From Thermoflexales bacterium (GTDB lineage Bacteria; Chloroflexota; Anaerolineae; Fen-1058), in NCBI GenBank assembly GCA_030834835.1, contig JAUQXD010000204.1, positions 1-6,599 on the forward strand: 6,599 bases of DNA, written 5' to 3'. This document shows, in pieces, positions 1 through 5,519 of the stretch. The position numbers and the translations under genes are program-made. Position 1 is the stretch's first letter; each line of letters starts with the position of its first letter. The notes below the pieces were generated by a model. That model had not been told where the DNA came from. It searched no databases and saw nothing but the letters and a program-made list of their open reading frames with translations.

Positions 1-10
1 TCGCCAGCGA

Positions 11-427
11 TCATTCGCCCATGATCTGCGCCACGATCTCGCGCTGACGCGGGCGCGTATCGAAGTCGATCAAAATGATCTGCTGCCACGTGCCCAGCGT
101 CAACTGCGCACCAATGAACGGCACACTCAACGACGGGCCGAGCAGCGCCGCTCGGACGTGGCTGTGGCCGTTATCGTCGCCCCAGCGTAAGTGATGCTCG
201 TACTCGGCGTGCCGCGGCGCGATCTTTTCCAGCACTCGTCCCAGATCGGCCACCGCACCCTCCTCATACTCGATCGTCGTCAGCGCGGCTGTCGATCCGA
301 TCACGAACAATGTGATCACACCGCTGCTCAACTTCGTTTCTTTGACGGCGCGCGTCACACCGGGCGTGATGTCCAGCGCGTCGCCGTTGCCGTTGGTGCT
401 GATCGTAAGTTTCCTGGAGACGACCAT
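11..427 (-). CDS. yjbQ: YjbQ/UPF0047 family protein (secondary thiamin-phosphate synthase type)
   Basis: A 138-residue cytoplasmic protein of the YjbQ/UPF0047 family. E. coli YjbQ has weak thiamin-phosphate synthase activity, but the physiological role of the family is unsettled. Family hallmarks are visible: GSTAALTTIEYEEG at residues 44-57, DDNGHSHVRAALLGPS at 84-99 with the conserved His88, His90 and Arg92 that probably line the active site, LGTWQQI at 111-117, and DFDTRPR at 121-127. The full usual family length is present. The frame stays open to an ATG at 496, but the ATG at 427 is preferred. It has GGAGG 6-7 nt upstream, homology begins just after it, and the promoter -10 box lies only about 30 nt upstream. 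The extra 23 residues would be low-complexity leader. The gene is divergent from the cold-shock gene. Nothing indicates a link to thiamin genes here. Confidence 0.93.
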   Translation of the reverse strand: MVVSRKLTISTNGNGDALDITPGVTRAVKETKLSSGVITLFVIGSTAALTTIEYEEGAVADLGRVLEKIAPRHAEYEHHLRWGDDNGHSHVRAALLGPSLSVPFIGAQLTLGTWQQIILIDFDTRPRQREIVAQIMGE

Positions 428-455
428 TTTGTCCTCCGCGCATGCTCTTACATCG

Positions 456-486
456 ATTATACAGCGTGTTTTTGACGAATTTGACA
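456..486 (-). promoter_or_regulatory. Predicted promoter of the yjbQ gene
   Basis: Read on the minus strand, a perfect TATAAT lies at 456-461 with TG immediately upstream. The -35 region is poor: only TTGTCA-like bases at 482-487 are seen, at a spacing of about 20. Transcription would start near 449, leaving a leader of about 22 nt that carries the GGAGG site. The weak -35 overlaps the -35 of the divergent plus-strand promoter, so the two may compete. Confidence 0.6.
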
Positions 487-509
487 ACCGCCGCACGCCG
501 TGATATAGT
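481..509 (+). promoter_or_regulatory. Predicted strong promoter of the cold-shock gene
   Basis: A perfect TTGACA at 481-486 is followed by a 17-nt spacer and TATAGT at 504-509, which is close to the sigma70 consensus. Transcription would start near 516, giving a leader of about 143 nt before the GTG start at 659. This is the strongest promoter-like sequence seen in the window. Confidence 0.75.
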
Positions 510-515
510 AGCGGT

Positions 516-658
516 CGTAGGACGTGGTAAGTACCTGTAGTGGTTGCACCTGCATCATCCGCTCGGGCTTACAAAATAAGCCTGGGCGTTTTTTGTAGGG
601 ACAATCGGCGCGGACAGACCGGCGGCCTAACATCACCAATCTGCAAGGAGCAACAAAC
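516..658 (+). promoter_or_regulatory. Long 5' leader of the cold-shock gene
   Basis: This region lies between the predicted start point and the GTG codon. In order it holds about 44 nt of unassigned sequence with an imperfect direct repeat (ACCTGTAG and ACCTGCAT), a terminator-like hairpin with a T tract (560-594), and about 64 nt ending in the AAGGAG ribosome binding site at 645-650. Long structured leaders are usual for cold-inducible csp genes in E. coli, but no known leader family was recognised here. The part before the T tract could also accumulate as a small RNA of about 79 nt. Confidence 0.5.
560..594 (+). terminator. Intrinsic terminator-like hairpin in the csp leader
   Basis: A 12-bp stem pairs 560-571 with 577-588, fully paired in RNA with two G-U wobbles. 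The loop is CAAAA and the stem is followed at once by six T (589-594). It lies downstream of the csp promoter and upstream of its start codon, so it would stop csp transcription unless bypassed. No other plus-strand gene ends here, since the neighbour yjbQ reads away, so it is not simply an upstream gene's terminator. Confidence 0.75.
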
Positions 659-868
659 GTGAGCGAGAAGGTAACTGGAACCGTCAAGTGGTTCAACGCG
701 ACGAAGGGCTATGGTTTCATTTCGCGTGAAGGTGGCGAGGATGTGTTCGTTCATCATTCAGCCATCGAAATGACTGGCTATCGTAGTTTGAACGAAGGCC
801 AGCGCGTTGAATTCAGCATCGAGCGCGGCCCCAAGGGTCTTCAAGCCAAAGACGTCGTGCCGCTTTAG
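659..868 (+). CDS. Cold-shock domain protein (CspA family)
   Basis: A 69-residue single cold-shock domain, the usual size for bacterial Csp proteins. These are cytoplasmic OB-fold proteins that bind single-stranded RNA and DNA, melt RNA structure and can act as transcription antiterminators. GTVKWFN is at residues 7-13, RNP1 is KGYGFI at 16-21 and RNP2 is VFVHH at 29-33; the aromatic residues needed for nucleic acid stacking are present. The start is GTG at 659, supported by AAGGAG at 645-650 with 8-nt spacing. The gene is monocistronic, with its own promoter at 481-509 and a terminator at 901-931. The leader contains a terminator-like hairpin, so autoregulation by antitermination is possible. 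Whether it is cold-induced cannot be read from sequence. Confidence 0.97.
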   Translation: MSEKVTGTVKWFNATKGYGFISREGGEDVFVHHSAIEMTGYRSLNEGQRVEFSIERGPKGLQAKDVVPL

Positions 869-900
869 TCCCCGCCGAACACCGAGAACTGAATAGGAAA

Positions 901-931
901 ACGCCGCCCTCAGGGACGGCGTTTTTGTTTT
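901..931 (+). terminator. Terminator of the cold-shock gene
   Basis: ACGCCG at 901-906 pairs with CGGCGT at 916-921, and the inner CCC/GGG pairs continue past a one-base bulge to a TCA loop. The tract TTTTTGTTTT follows. It lies 33 nt after the csp stop codon, in the normal place and orientation for an intrinsic terminator. Confidence 0.9.
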
Positions 932-950
932 GAGGCAGATGCGGTACAAT
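922..950 (+). promoter_or_regulatory. Possible promoter of the LCP gene
   Basis: TACAAT at 945-950 is a good -10 box. The -35 candidate TTTTTG at 922-927, with 17-nt spacing, is weak and overlaps the T tract of the csp terminator. The start point would be near 957, only about 13 nt before the ATG. Readthrough from csp is the alternative source of transcription. Confidence 0.4.
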
Positions 951-969
951 CCCGCGCCGAGTAAACTAT

Positions 970-2124
970 ATGTCTGATCAACCCGTATGGAGTTCACAAC
1001 CTGGGCCGACGCCACCTCAAGTGGCGCCGCCGCCACTTGAGGCACAGCCGTCACGGCGCGTGGCCCGTCCGATCGCGCCACGGCGCCCGATCGGTTTGTA
1101 TGCGCTTACCGGCTGCCTGGCTCTGGTCGTGCTGATGTGCGTTACCGTCAGCCTTGTCCTGGCCGCGATCGGCCCATCGACGCTGCTGGCGCTGCGCGAT
1201 CGCTGGTTGGGTCGCAATCTGGGCGAGACGGTCACAACCATCGGCCAGATGGCGCAAGTGATGGTGACGAACAACGACACCGACATCTGGCCGGCACCCG
1301 ACGGTGGCCGCGTAACGATTTTGCTGATGGGCACGGACACGCGCGATCGAGCGGCGGAGGGCGCCAGCCGATCGGATGTGATGATGCTCGTCACGATCGA
1401 TCCGATCAGCCAGACGGCGGCCATGCTGTCCATCCCGCGTGATCTGTACGTGCCTCTGCCCGGCTTCGATCAGCAACGCATCAACACCGCTTATTTCTGG
1501 GGCGATTATAATCAGCTGCCCGGCGGCGGGCCGCAGCTGGCAATGGACACGATCGAGTACAATTTTGGCATCCCGGTCGATCGGTACGGCGTGATCGACT
1601 TCAATGGCTTCAAAGCCGTGATCGATTCGATCGAGGGTGTGGACGTTGACGTGCCGCACGAAATTATCGATTTCGAGTATCCCACCGAGGATTACGGTAT
1701 CGAGACGCTGACGATTCCGGCCGGACGCATTCACATGGATGGGGCGCTGGCTCTGAAGTACGTGCGCACGCGCCACGCCGACAGTGACTTCGGGCGATTG
1801 CAGCGTCAGCAACAAATCTTGCTGGCCGTGCGCGATAAGGCGTTGAGCATCGGGCAGATTGGCAAAGTGCCGGAAGTGTTGAACGTGGTCGGCGATGCGC
1901 TGCGCACCGATCTGACCCTGCCGGAGATTCTGGCACTGGCAAAGAAGTGGACGCAGATACCGCGTGAGAACATCCACGCCTATCGCATCGACGAGACGAT
2001 GGTGACAGCGTGGGTGACGCCGCAGGGCGGGCAAGTGCTGTTGCCAGATCGCGAGAGGATTGCGCAGGTCGTGGCGGATTTTCTCGGGCAAACAGGCGTT
2101 TCCGGCAAGGTGGCGCAGCCGTAA
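970..2124 (+). CDS. LCP family protein (LytR-CpsA-Psr), cell-envelope glycopolymer ligase
   Basis: A 384-residue single-pass membrane protein. LCP enzymes transfer undecaprenyl-phosphate-linked glycopolymers (teichoic acids, capsule, arabinogalactan) onto peptidoglycan or other surface acceptors outside the membrane. Residues 1-40 form a Pro-rich cytoplasmic tail ending in basic residues, followed by one membrane helix at about 43-68 and the extracellular LCP domain at about 114-290. The domain begins VTILLMGTDTR and contains SRSD (133-136), IPRDLYV (155-161), Asn172, KYVRTRH (263-269) and FGRLQRQQ (274-281); the conserved Asp and Arg residues thought to bind the pyrophosphate lipid are intact. 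A tail to residue 384 ends without a LytR_C domain. The start ATG has only a weak GAG-type site. The 30-nt gap to the next gene suggests an operon. A 12-bp inverted repeat lies in the cytoplasmic-tail codons. The acceptor and donor polymers are unknown. Confidence 0.95.
   Translation: MSDQPVWSSQPGPTPPQVAPPPLEAQPSRRVARPIAPRRPIGLYALTGCLALVVLMCVTVSLVLAAIGPSTLLALRDRWLGRNLGETVTTIGQMAQVMVTNNDTDIWPAPDGGRVTILLMGTDTRDRAAEGASRSDVMMLVTIDPISQTAAMLSIPRDLYVPLPGFDQQRINTAYFWGDYNQLPGGGPQLAMDTIEYNFGIPVDRYGVIDFNGFKAVIDSIEGVDVDVPHEIIDFEYPTEDYGIETLTIPAGRIHMDGALALKYVRTRHADSDFGRLQRQQQILLAVRDKALSIGQIGKVPEVLNVVGDALRTDLTLPEILALAKKWTQIPRENIHAYRIDETMVTAWVTPQGGQVLLPDRERIAQVVADFLGQTGVSGKVAQP
1015..1042 (+). repeat. Perfect 12-bp inverted repeat inside the LCP coding region
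   Basis: CCTCAAGTGGCG at 1015-1026 pairs perfectly with 1031-1042 around a 4-nt CCGC loop. It begins 45 nt after the LCP start codon, within codons for the Pro-rich tail. There is no T tract, so it is not a standard terminator. Confidence 0.85.
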
Positions 2125-2154
2125 CACACAGCCAGTCGGAACAACGGGGGAGAC

Positions 2155-2658
2155 ATGGCAGATTCCATTCGGAGCGGCGGCGTCGATGCGGACGGCGAGG
2201 TGATGGTCGGTGAAGACATCGTCGGGCGCGATAAAATTGTCTCGACCACCAACGTCTACGCCGGACTCACCATCGGCGATATGTTTCGCCTGCGGCTGGT
2301 GCTGACTTACGAACATCTGTGGGGACTGTTGGAACCGCTGGCGAAATACGGTCGCACCGAGCCGTTTACGGCAGAAGCCGCGCGTGTGTTGTCGGAACGG
2401 CTGAGAAACTGGTACTTTGATGAGGCCGGCGGCCTGTATCTTTATTTTTCACCAGAGCACGCCGCACGCGACACGTATATGCTGTTGCAAGACTCGTTGC
2501 AGCAGATCGTCGACGAGACCGGGCCAGAGCTGGCGCAGGCGGTTCTTCCTCAAAGTACGTTTGAACTGGCCCGACAACGAGGCAGTGAGCTGCGCCACGC
2601 GATGGCCGAAGAGATTCGAAGTTACATGCAGGCCGCCCAGTCGGCTTCATCGGCGTGA
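2155..2658 (+). CDS. Hypothetical protein with N-terminal GxDI/GRDKI motif
   Basis: A 167-residue predicted soluble protein with no signal peptide and no membrane segment; the function is not recognised. Residues 8-35 carry a short Gly/Asp/Val repeat, VMVGEDIVGRDKIV, of a type that recurs at the start of many bacterial proteins of signalling or conflict-system character; this parallel is from memory. The rest (about 43-162) looks alpha-helical. It includes LRNWYF at 83-88 followed by GGLYLYFS at 92-99, an aromatic and double-glycine signature I have the impression of in other uncharacterised bacterial proteins, then acidic helices at 103-122 and 134-160. GGGGGAG just before the ATG is a clear ribosome binding site, slightly close. 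The gene starts 30 nt after the LCP stop with no terminator between, so co-transcription is likely. It is followed by a strong hairpin terminator. A role with the LCP protein is inference from position only. Confidence 0.85.
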   Translation: MADSIRSGGVDADGEVMVGEDIVGRDKIVSTTNVYAGLTIGDMFRLRLVLTYEHLWGLLEPLAKYGRTEPFTAEAARVLSERLRNWYFDEAGGLYLYFSPEHAARDTYMLLQDSLQQIVDETGPELAQAVLPQSTFELARQRGSELRHAMAEEIRSYMQAAQSASSA

Positions 2659-2715
2659 GCACATTCATCGCCGTGCGAGCGAACACGATCGAGAGTGTGT
2701 CTGGCAGTGACACCT

Positions 2716-2757
2716 AAACAAACTTCCGAAGTCGCCTGCGACTTCGGAAGTTTGTTT
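2716..2757. terminator. Perfect 20-bp palindrome, likely bidirectional terminator
   Basis: Positions 2716-2735 pair perfectly with 2738-2757 across a 2-nt CT centre. The outer arms are A-rich on the left and T-rich on the right (GTTTGTTTGTT), so either strand's transcript ends in a hairpin followed by U-rich sequence. It lies between the stop of the 167-residue protein gene (2658) and the stop of the convergent secreted-protein gene (2799), the expected place for a shared terminator. It could also be a copy of a dispersed intergenic palindrome. Confidence 0.85.
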
Positions 2758-2798
2758 GTTGATGGTTCGGTGGCGGTTCGGCAAACCGCTCGATTACG

Positions 2799-5252
2799 CT
2801 ATTGCGGCCAGAAGTGCAGCACCTTGCCCGCTGTCAGCACCGCGCTGTTGAAGCTGTACTGATTGCCGGCATTGCCCGCCGCGTTCTCCACACCGCTGGT
2901 GGCCGACGCGCCGTTGTCATACGACGCATTGCCAAAGGCCGTGTCCTGGTACAGGATGTAGATGTGATTGGTCGTTTCCAGCAGTTGAATCTGGAACGTC
3001 GCGCCATTGGTGCCGCTGACGCCATAGCGATTGACGTTGCGCCACTCGATGACGAACGTGCGATTGGGTGACGTGCCAGATGTGCCGGTATAGATCGCGC
3101 CGCCCAGGTTGGGCGCCAGATCGTCCCAGAACGCGGCGATCAGCGCGTTCGGGTTGGCCGTCGACGGGATCGCCACATTGGTGTAGGCGCTGCTGGCGGT
3201 GCCAAAGTGAATGTTGCCGTTAGACGAAATCTTCACCGATGTGTAGTTGGCGCCCATGAAGCGGAACGTAAACGGCAGCGTCACGGTCCTGGTGGTGTCG
3301 TCGGACGTGATGCTCTGATTGGTCGTCCCGGCGATCCACGTGCGCGTATCGGTATCGGTACGGCAATACGTGCCAGACGGATTTGTACACGCGTTCGGCG
3401 TCGGGGTGTTGGTTGGCGTCGGCGTATTCGTCGGAGTGGGTGTATTCGTCGGCGTCGGCGTGTTGGTGGGTGTATTGGTTGGCGTCGGCGTGGGTGTCGG
3501 TGTAGACGTTGGAGCCGTCCCGCACGTACTCACGCGGAATGAACCGATGCGCGTCCGCCACGGCGAAGTGCCGCTGGTTTGAATATACTCAGACGTGAAC
3601 CAAAACGTGCAGTCGTCAGTGGGATCGACGGCCAGCATGCTGTAGTCGCCCCAGCGTGAAGACGTACTGGTCTGATTGCCCGTGCCCGCGAACAGCGTGC
3701 CTTCGCCCTGCGGCATCGTGCCGAGGGCGTCGGTGGCCAGTCGGCCGGTGTAGCGGATCGCGGGATACATCGTGCTGCTGGAGGCGGAATAGCCCAGCGC
3801 GATCTCGCCCTTCGAGTTCATCGCCGCGCTGCCCATCCAGCGCTGCGTGGTATCAGGTGAGAACGAACCTTGCTGATAGATGTTCCAGCCGCTGCCGCTG
3901 TTGCGCAGTTCGTACCAGCGAAGGCCGGCGCGATCGGCGTTGTTGACGTCCACGGTGTGATTGAGCACCAGCGTTTGATGGGTGCCAAAGTTGCGGTACT
4001 GCAGGCGATACATCGCGCGATCGGCGATGGCGTCCAACTTGCGCGTCGTCCCTTGCTGGGCGATACAGTTTCGCGAGCCGTTGCACATATTCGAATCGAA
4101 CGCCGCCGTGGCCAGCGCATTCGACAAAGTAAAGGTCGAGTTGGCCGTGTTTGTCCAATCGACGTGGAAGGCAAAGACCTGAATCTGATCTTGCGGGAAG
4201 CCATTGACGCTGTCATCCGGCTCGGCGAAATAGTTGGGCGTACCGGCCGCCGGGGCCGGGCCATCCAGATCGGACGGGAGCATGCCGCCCAGGTTCGGAT
4301 CGACGCCGTACAGATCGAAATAGATCATCCGCGCCGTCTGGCCCAACAGCATCTTGTCGCGCTCAAAGGCCACGACGCCCGCGCCCGCCCACGCCCCGGT
4401 GCCTGAGGCAAACTGGTTGACGGACATGTAGTAACCGTCAGGCCAGACGCCAAAGTGCGGGTAGTCGTTCATCTTGGTTGAGCTCACCGTGAACTGATAG
4501 CGATACCAGGCGCCGGTGGGATCGCCCGTCTGAGATACGGCGATGCATTGATAGAACGGGCCGCTGGGATAGTTGGGCAGCGCAAATTGGCTGACCATCC
4601 AGCGATCGGCGAGTTGATCGTATAGCACGATCGGATCGCCGTCATTGCTGGTTGAGCATACGCCGCTGAAGCCGCTCCACAACGTATTGCCCGCCGCCGG
4701 GCCGTACAGCCGCGTACCCGATCGGTTGTAAATGGCAAACGACAGGTTGACCCACTGCATATAATGATTGGGGCCGATGTCGCCGTTGGTGTCGGGCGGC
4801 AGCACGCCATTGACGTTATTCACGCCATCGAAGCTCACCAGCGGGGCGCTGACAGCCTCTGGGCCTGGGCGACTATCTGCGGCTTCGTTCCAGGCCGGGT
4901 CAAGAAAGCCATCGTTCGGGTTGTCGCGGCCGGTGCCATCCGGGCGGCCGGGCAACGCGCGAAGTTCAGTCAAATCGGCGTCGGCTTTCCCCTGTGTCGG
5001 CGGAATTGGCTCTACCGCACTCAACGGCGCCGACACATCCATCACGTCGGCCTCGCGGACAACGGGTCCCCGCGCCCCCTCCTCCACCACCACCCCGTCA
5101 CCATCGGGCACCGGTGTCAAAGCCGGGCCGACACGATTGGGACTAAACCGGGCCGCTACCGGCGCCGCCGGTGATCGGGCCGGAACAAAAGCAACAGCCA
5201 CCAACGCCAACATCACAACCACGACAACGATCCCCAGAATCTTTGTACGCAT
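2799..5252 (-). CDS. Large secreted multidomain protein, uncharacterised
   Basis: An 817-residue predicted exported protein of unknown function. Residues 5-25 form a hydrophobic signal peptide core after MRTK. Residues about 26-140 are Pro/Asp/Glu-rich and may be a propeptide or spacer. Residues about 140-575 form one large Gly/aromatic-rich, probably beta domain, opening with PPDTNGDIGPNHYMQWVN (152-169) and followed by NDGDPIVLYD, MNDYPHFGVWPDGYY and RWMGSAAMN; this pattern resembles secreted proteins of Chloroflexota and other environmental bacteria, possibly a beta-propeller. Several Cys could form disulfides. A Thr/Pro/Asn linker (579-620) leads to a C-terminal beta-sandwich-like domain with FTFRFMGANYTSVKISSNG, somewhat like NIDO or adhesion modules. 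There is no sortase motif or C-terminal membrane helix. ATG 5252 is chosen because GGAG lies 9 nt upstream; a GTG at 5267 overlaps that site. No catalytic motif was found. Confidence 0.9.
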   Translation of the reverse strand: MRTKILGIVVVVVMLALVAVAFVPARSPAAPVAARFSPNRVGPALTPVPDGDGVVVEEGARGPVVREADVMDVSAPLSAVEPIPPTQGKADADLTELRALPGRPDGTGRDNPNDGFLDPAWNEAADSRPGPEAVSAPLVSFDGVNNVNGVLPPDTNGDIGPNHYMQWVNLSFAIYNRSGTRLYGPAAGNTLWSGFSGVCSTSNDGDPIVLYDQLADRWMVSQFALPNYPSGPFYQCIAVSQTGDPTGAWYRYQFTVSSTKMNDYPHFGVWPDGYYMSVNQFASGTGAWAGAGVVAFERDKMLLGQTARMIYFDLYGVDPNLGGMLPSDLDGPAPAAGTPNYFAEPDDSVNGFPQDQIQVFAFHVDWTNTANSTFTLSNALATAAFDSNMCNGSRNCIAQQGTTRKLDAIADRAMYRLQYRNFGTHQTLVLNHTVDVNNADRAGLRWYELRNSGSGWNIYQQGSFSPDTTQRWMGSAAMNSKGEIALGYSASSSTMYPAIRYTGRLATDALGTMPQGEGTLFAGTGNQTSTSSRWGDYSMLAVDPTDDCTFWFTSEYIQTSGTSPWRTRIGSFRVSTCGTAPTSTPTPTPTPTNTPTNTPTPTNTPTPTNTPTPTNTPTPNACTNPSGTYCRTDTDTRTWIAGTTNQSITSDDTTRTVTLPFTFRFMGANYTSVKISSNGNIHFGTASSAYTNVAIPSTANPNALIAAFWDDLAPNLGGAIYTGTSGTSPNRTFVIEWRNVNRYGVSGTNGATFQIQLLETTNHIYILYQDTAFGNASYDNGASATSGVENAAGNAGNQYSFNSAVLTAGKVLHFWPQ
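3393..3518 (-). repeat. Thr/Pro/Asn linker repeat (TNTPTP units)
   Basis: Within the secreted protein, about 42 codons encode alternating Thr, Pro and Asn, with the hexapeptide TNTPTP (18-nt unit) repeated about four times plus shorter TNTP and TPTP units. It is a flexible linker, a possible O-glycosylation target, joining the large N-terminal domain to the C-terminal domain. The DNA units are imperfect because different Thr and Pro codons are used. Confidence 0.9.
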
Positions 5253-5401
5253 GAGCTTTGTCTCCACTTTGTTTTAAGCGAGTTTGACCGCAACGTCAAC
5301 CACGGGCGAGATTCGAACGGGCCGGCGGAACCCCGACGCATAACTGCCTGATCATCTCCTTGACCGATTGATGTTCTCCCCCACTGTGAGCAGATATGCA
5401 A

Positions 5402-5430
5402 AACGCCAAGGCACACGCTCACTTGGCATT
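5402..5430 (-). repeat. Hairpin in the leader of the secreted-protein gene
   Basis: On the minus strand AATGCCAAG (5430-5422) pairs with CTTGGCGTT (5410-5402), 9 bp with one G-U wobble and an 11-nt loop, followed by only a short T run. It pairs better on the minus than on the plus strand, where there is a C-A mismatch. It may be a weak terminator for the ABC gene or a stabilising 5' stem of the downstream mRNA. Confidence 0.45.
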
Positions 5431-5437
5431 GGGCGCG

Positions 5438-5466
5438 ATTCTAGCACGCTTCTTGAGTGGGAACAG
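5438..5466 (-). promoter_or_regulatory. Possible promoter of the secreted-protein gene
   Basis: Read on the minus strand, TAGAAT at 5438-5443 is a good -10 box. The -35 candidate CTGTTC at 5461-5466, with 17-nt spacing, is poor. It is preceded by an A/T-rich stretch at about 5467-5487 that could serve as an UP element. The start point would be near 5431, giving a leader of about 180 nt. Confidence 0.4.
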
Positions 5467-5519
5467 CTAAAAATAAAAACTTTAAGGAATCTGTGATGAA
5501 CAGTACATACCAACCCAAT

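Larger units (their letters stand above)
5253..5519 (-). other. Intergenic and leader region upstream of the secreted-protein gene
   Basis: These 267 nt separate two same-strand genes. From the ABC gene side they hold an AT-rich stretch (about 5465-5487), a possible promoter (5438-5466), a small hairpin (5402-5430), then about 150 nt of leader without a recognised riboswitch, ending in GGAG before the ATG at 5252. A minus-strand open frame of 69 codons crosses it but has no convincing start or composition. No strong terminator for the ABC gene was found. Confidence 0.5.

Noticed and set aside
428..496. Upstream ATG at 496 extending the YjbQ frame by 23 residues
   Set aside because: The ATG at 427 has a GGAGG site at good spacing and a TATAAT at 456-461 lies inside the extension, so the shorter form is favoured.
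1051..2316. 421-codon minus-strand open frame opposite the LCP gene
   Set aside because: The sense strand encodes a complete LCP protein with all motifs. The antisense frame is His/Arg-rich, as expected for a GC-rich shadow.
2773..2789. Small hairpin GCGGTT with AACCGC just after the secreted-protein stop
   Set aside because: Only 6 bp and no T tract in either direction; the 20-bp palindrome beside it is the better terminator.
3393..3518. Regular short repeats that might suggest a CRISPR array
   Set aside because: The repeats are contiguous 18-nt coding units without spacers and translate as a Thr/Pro/Asn linker.
5253..5267. GTG start at 5267 for the secreted protein
   Set aside because: The GTGGAG there reads better as the ribosome binding site for the ATG at 5252, and the five extra residues would precede the signal peptide without support.
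5310..5318. GTTCGAATC on the minus strand, like a tRNA T-loop
   Set aside because: The flanking bases do not form the 5-bp T-arm stem, and no acceptor, D or anticodon arms could be found around it.
5213..5422. 69-codon minus-strand open frame upstream of the secreted-protein gene
   Set aside because: It overlaps the start of the secreted-protein gene in another frame, has a GTG start without a clear site, and resembles no protein family.
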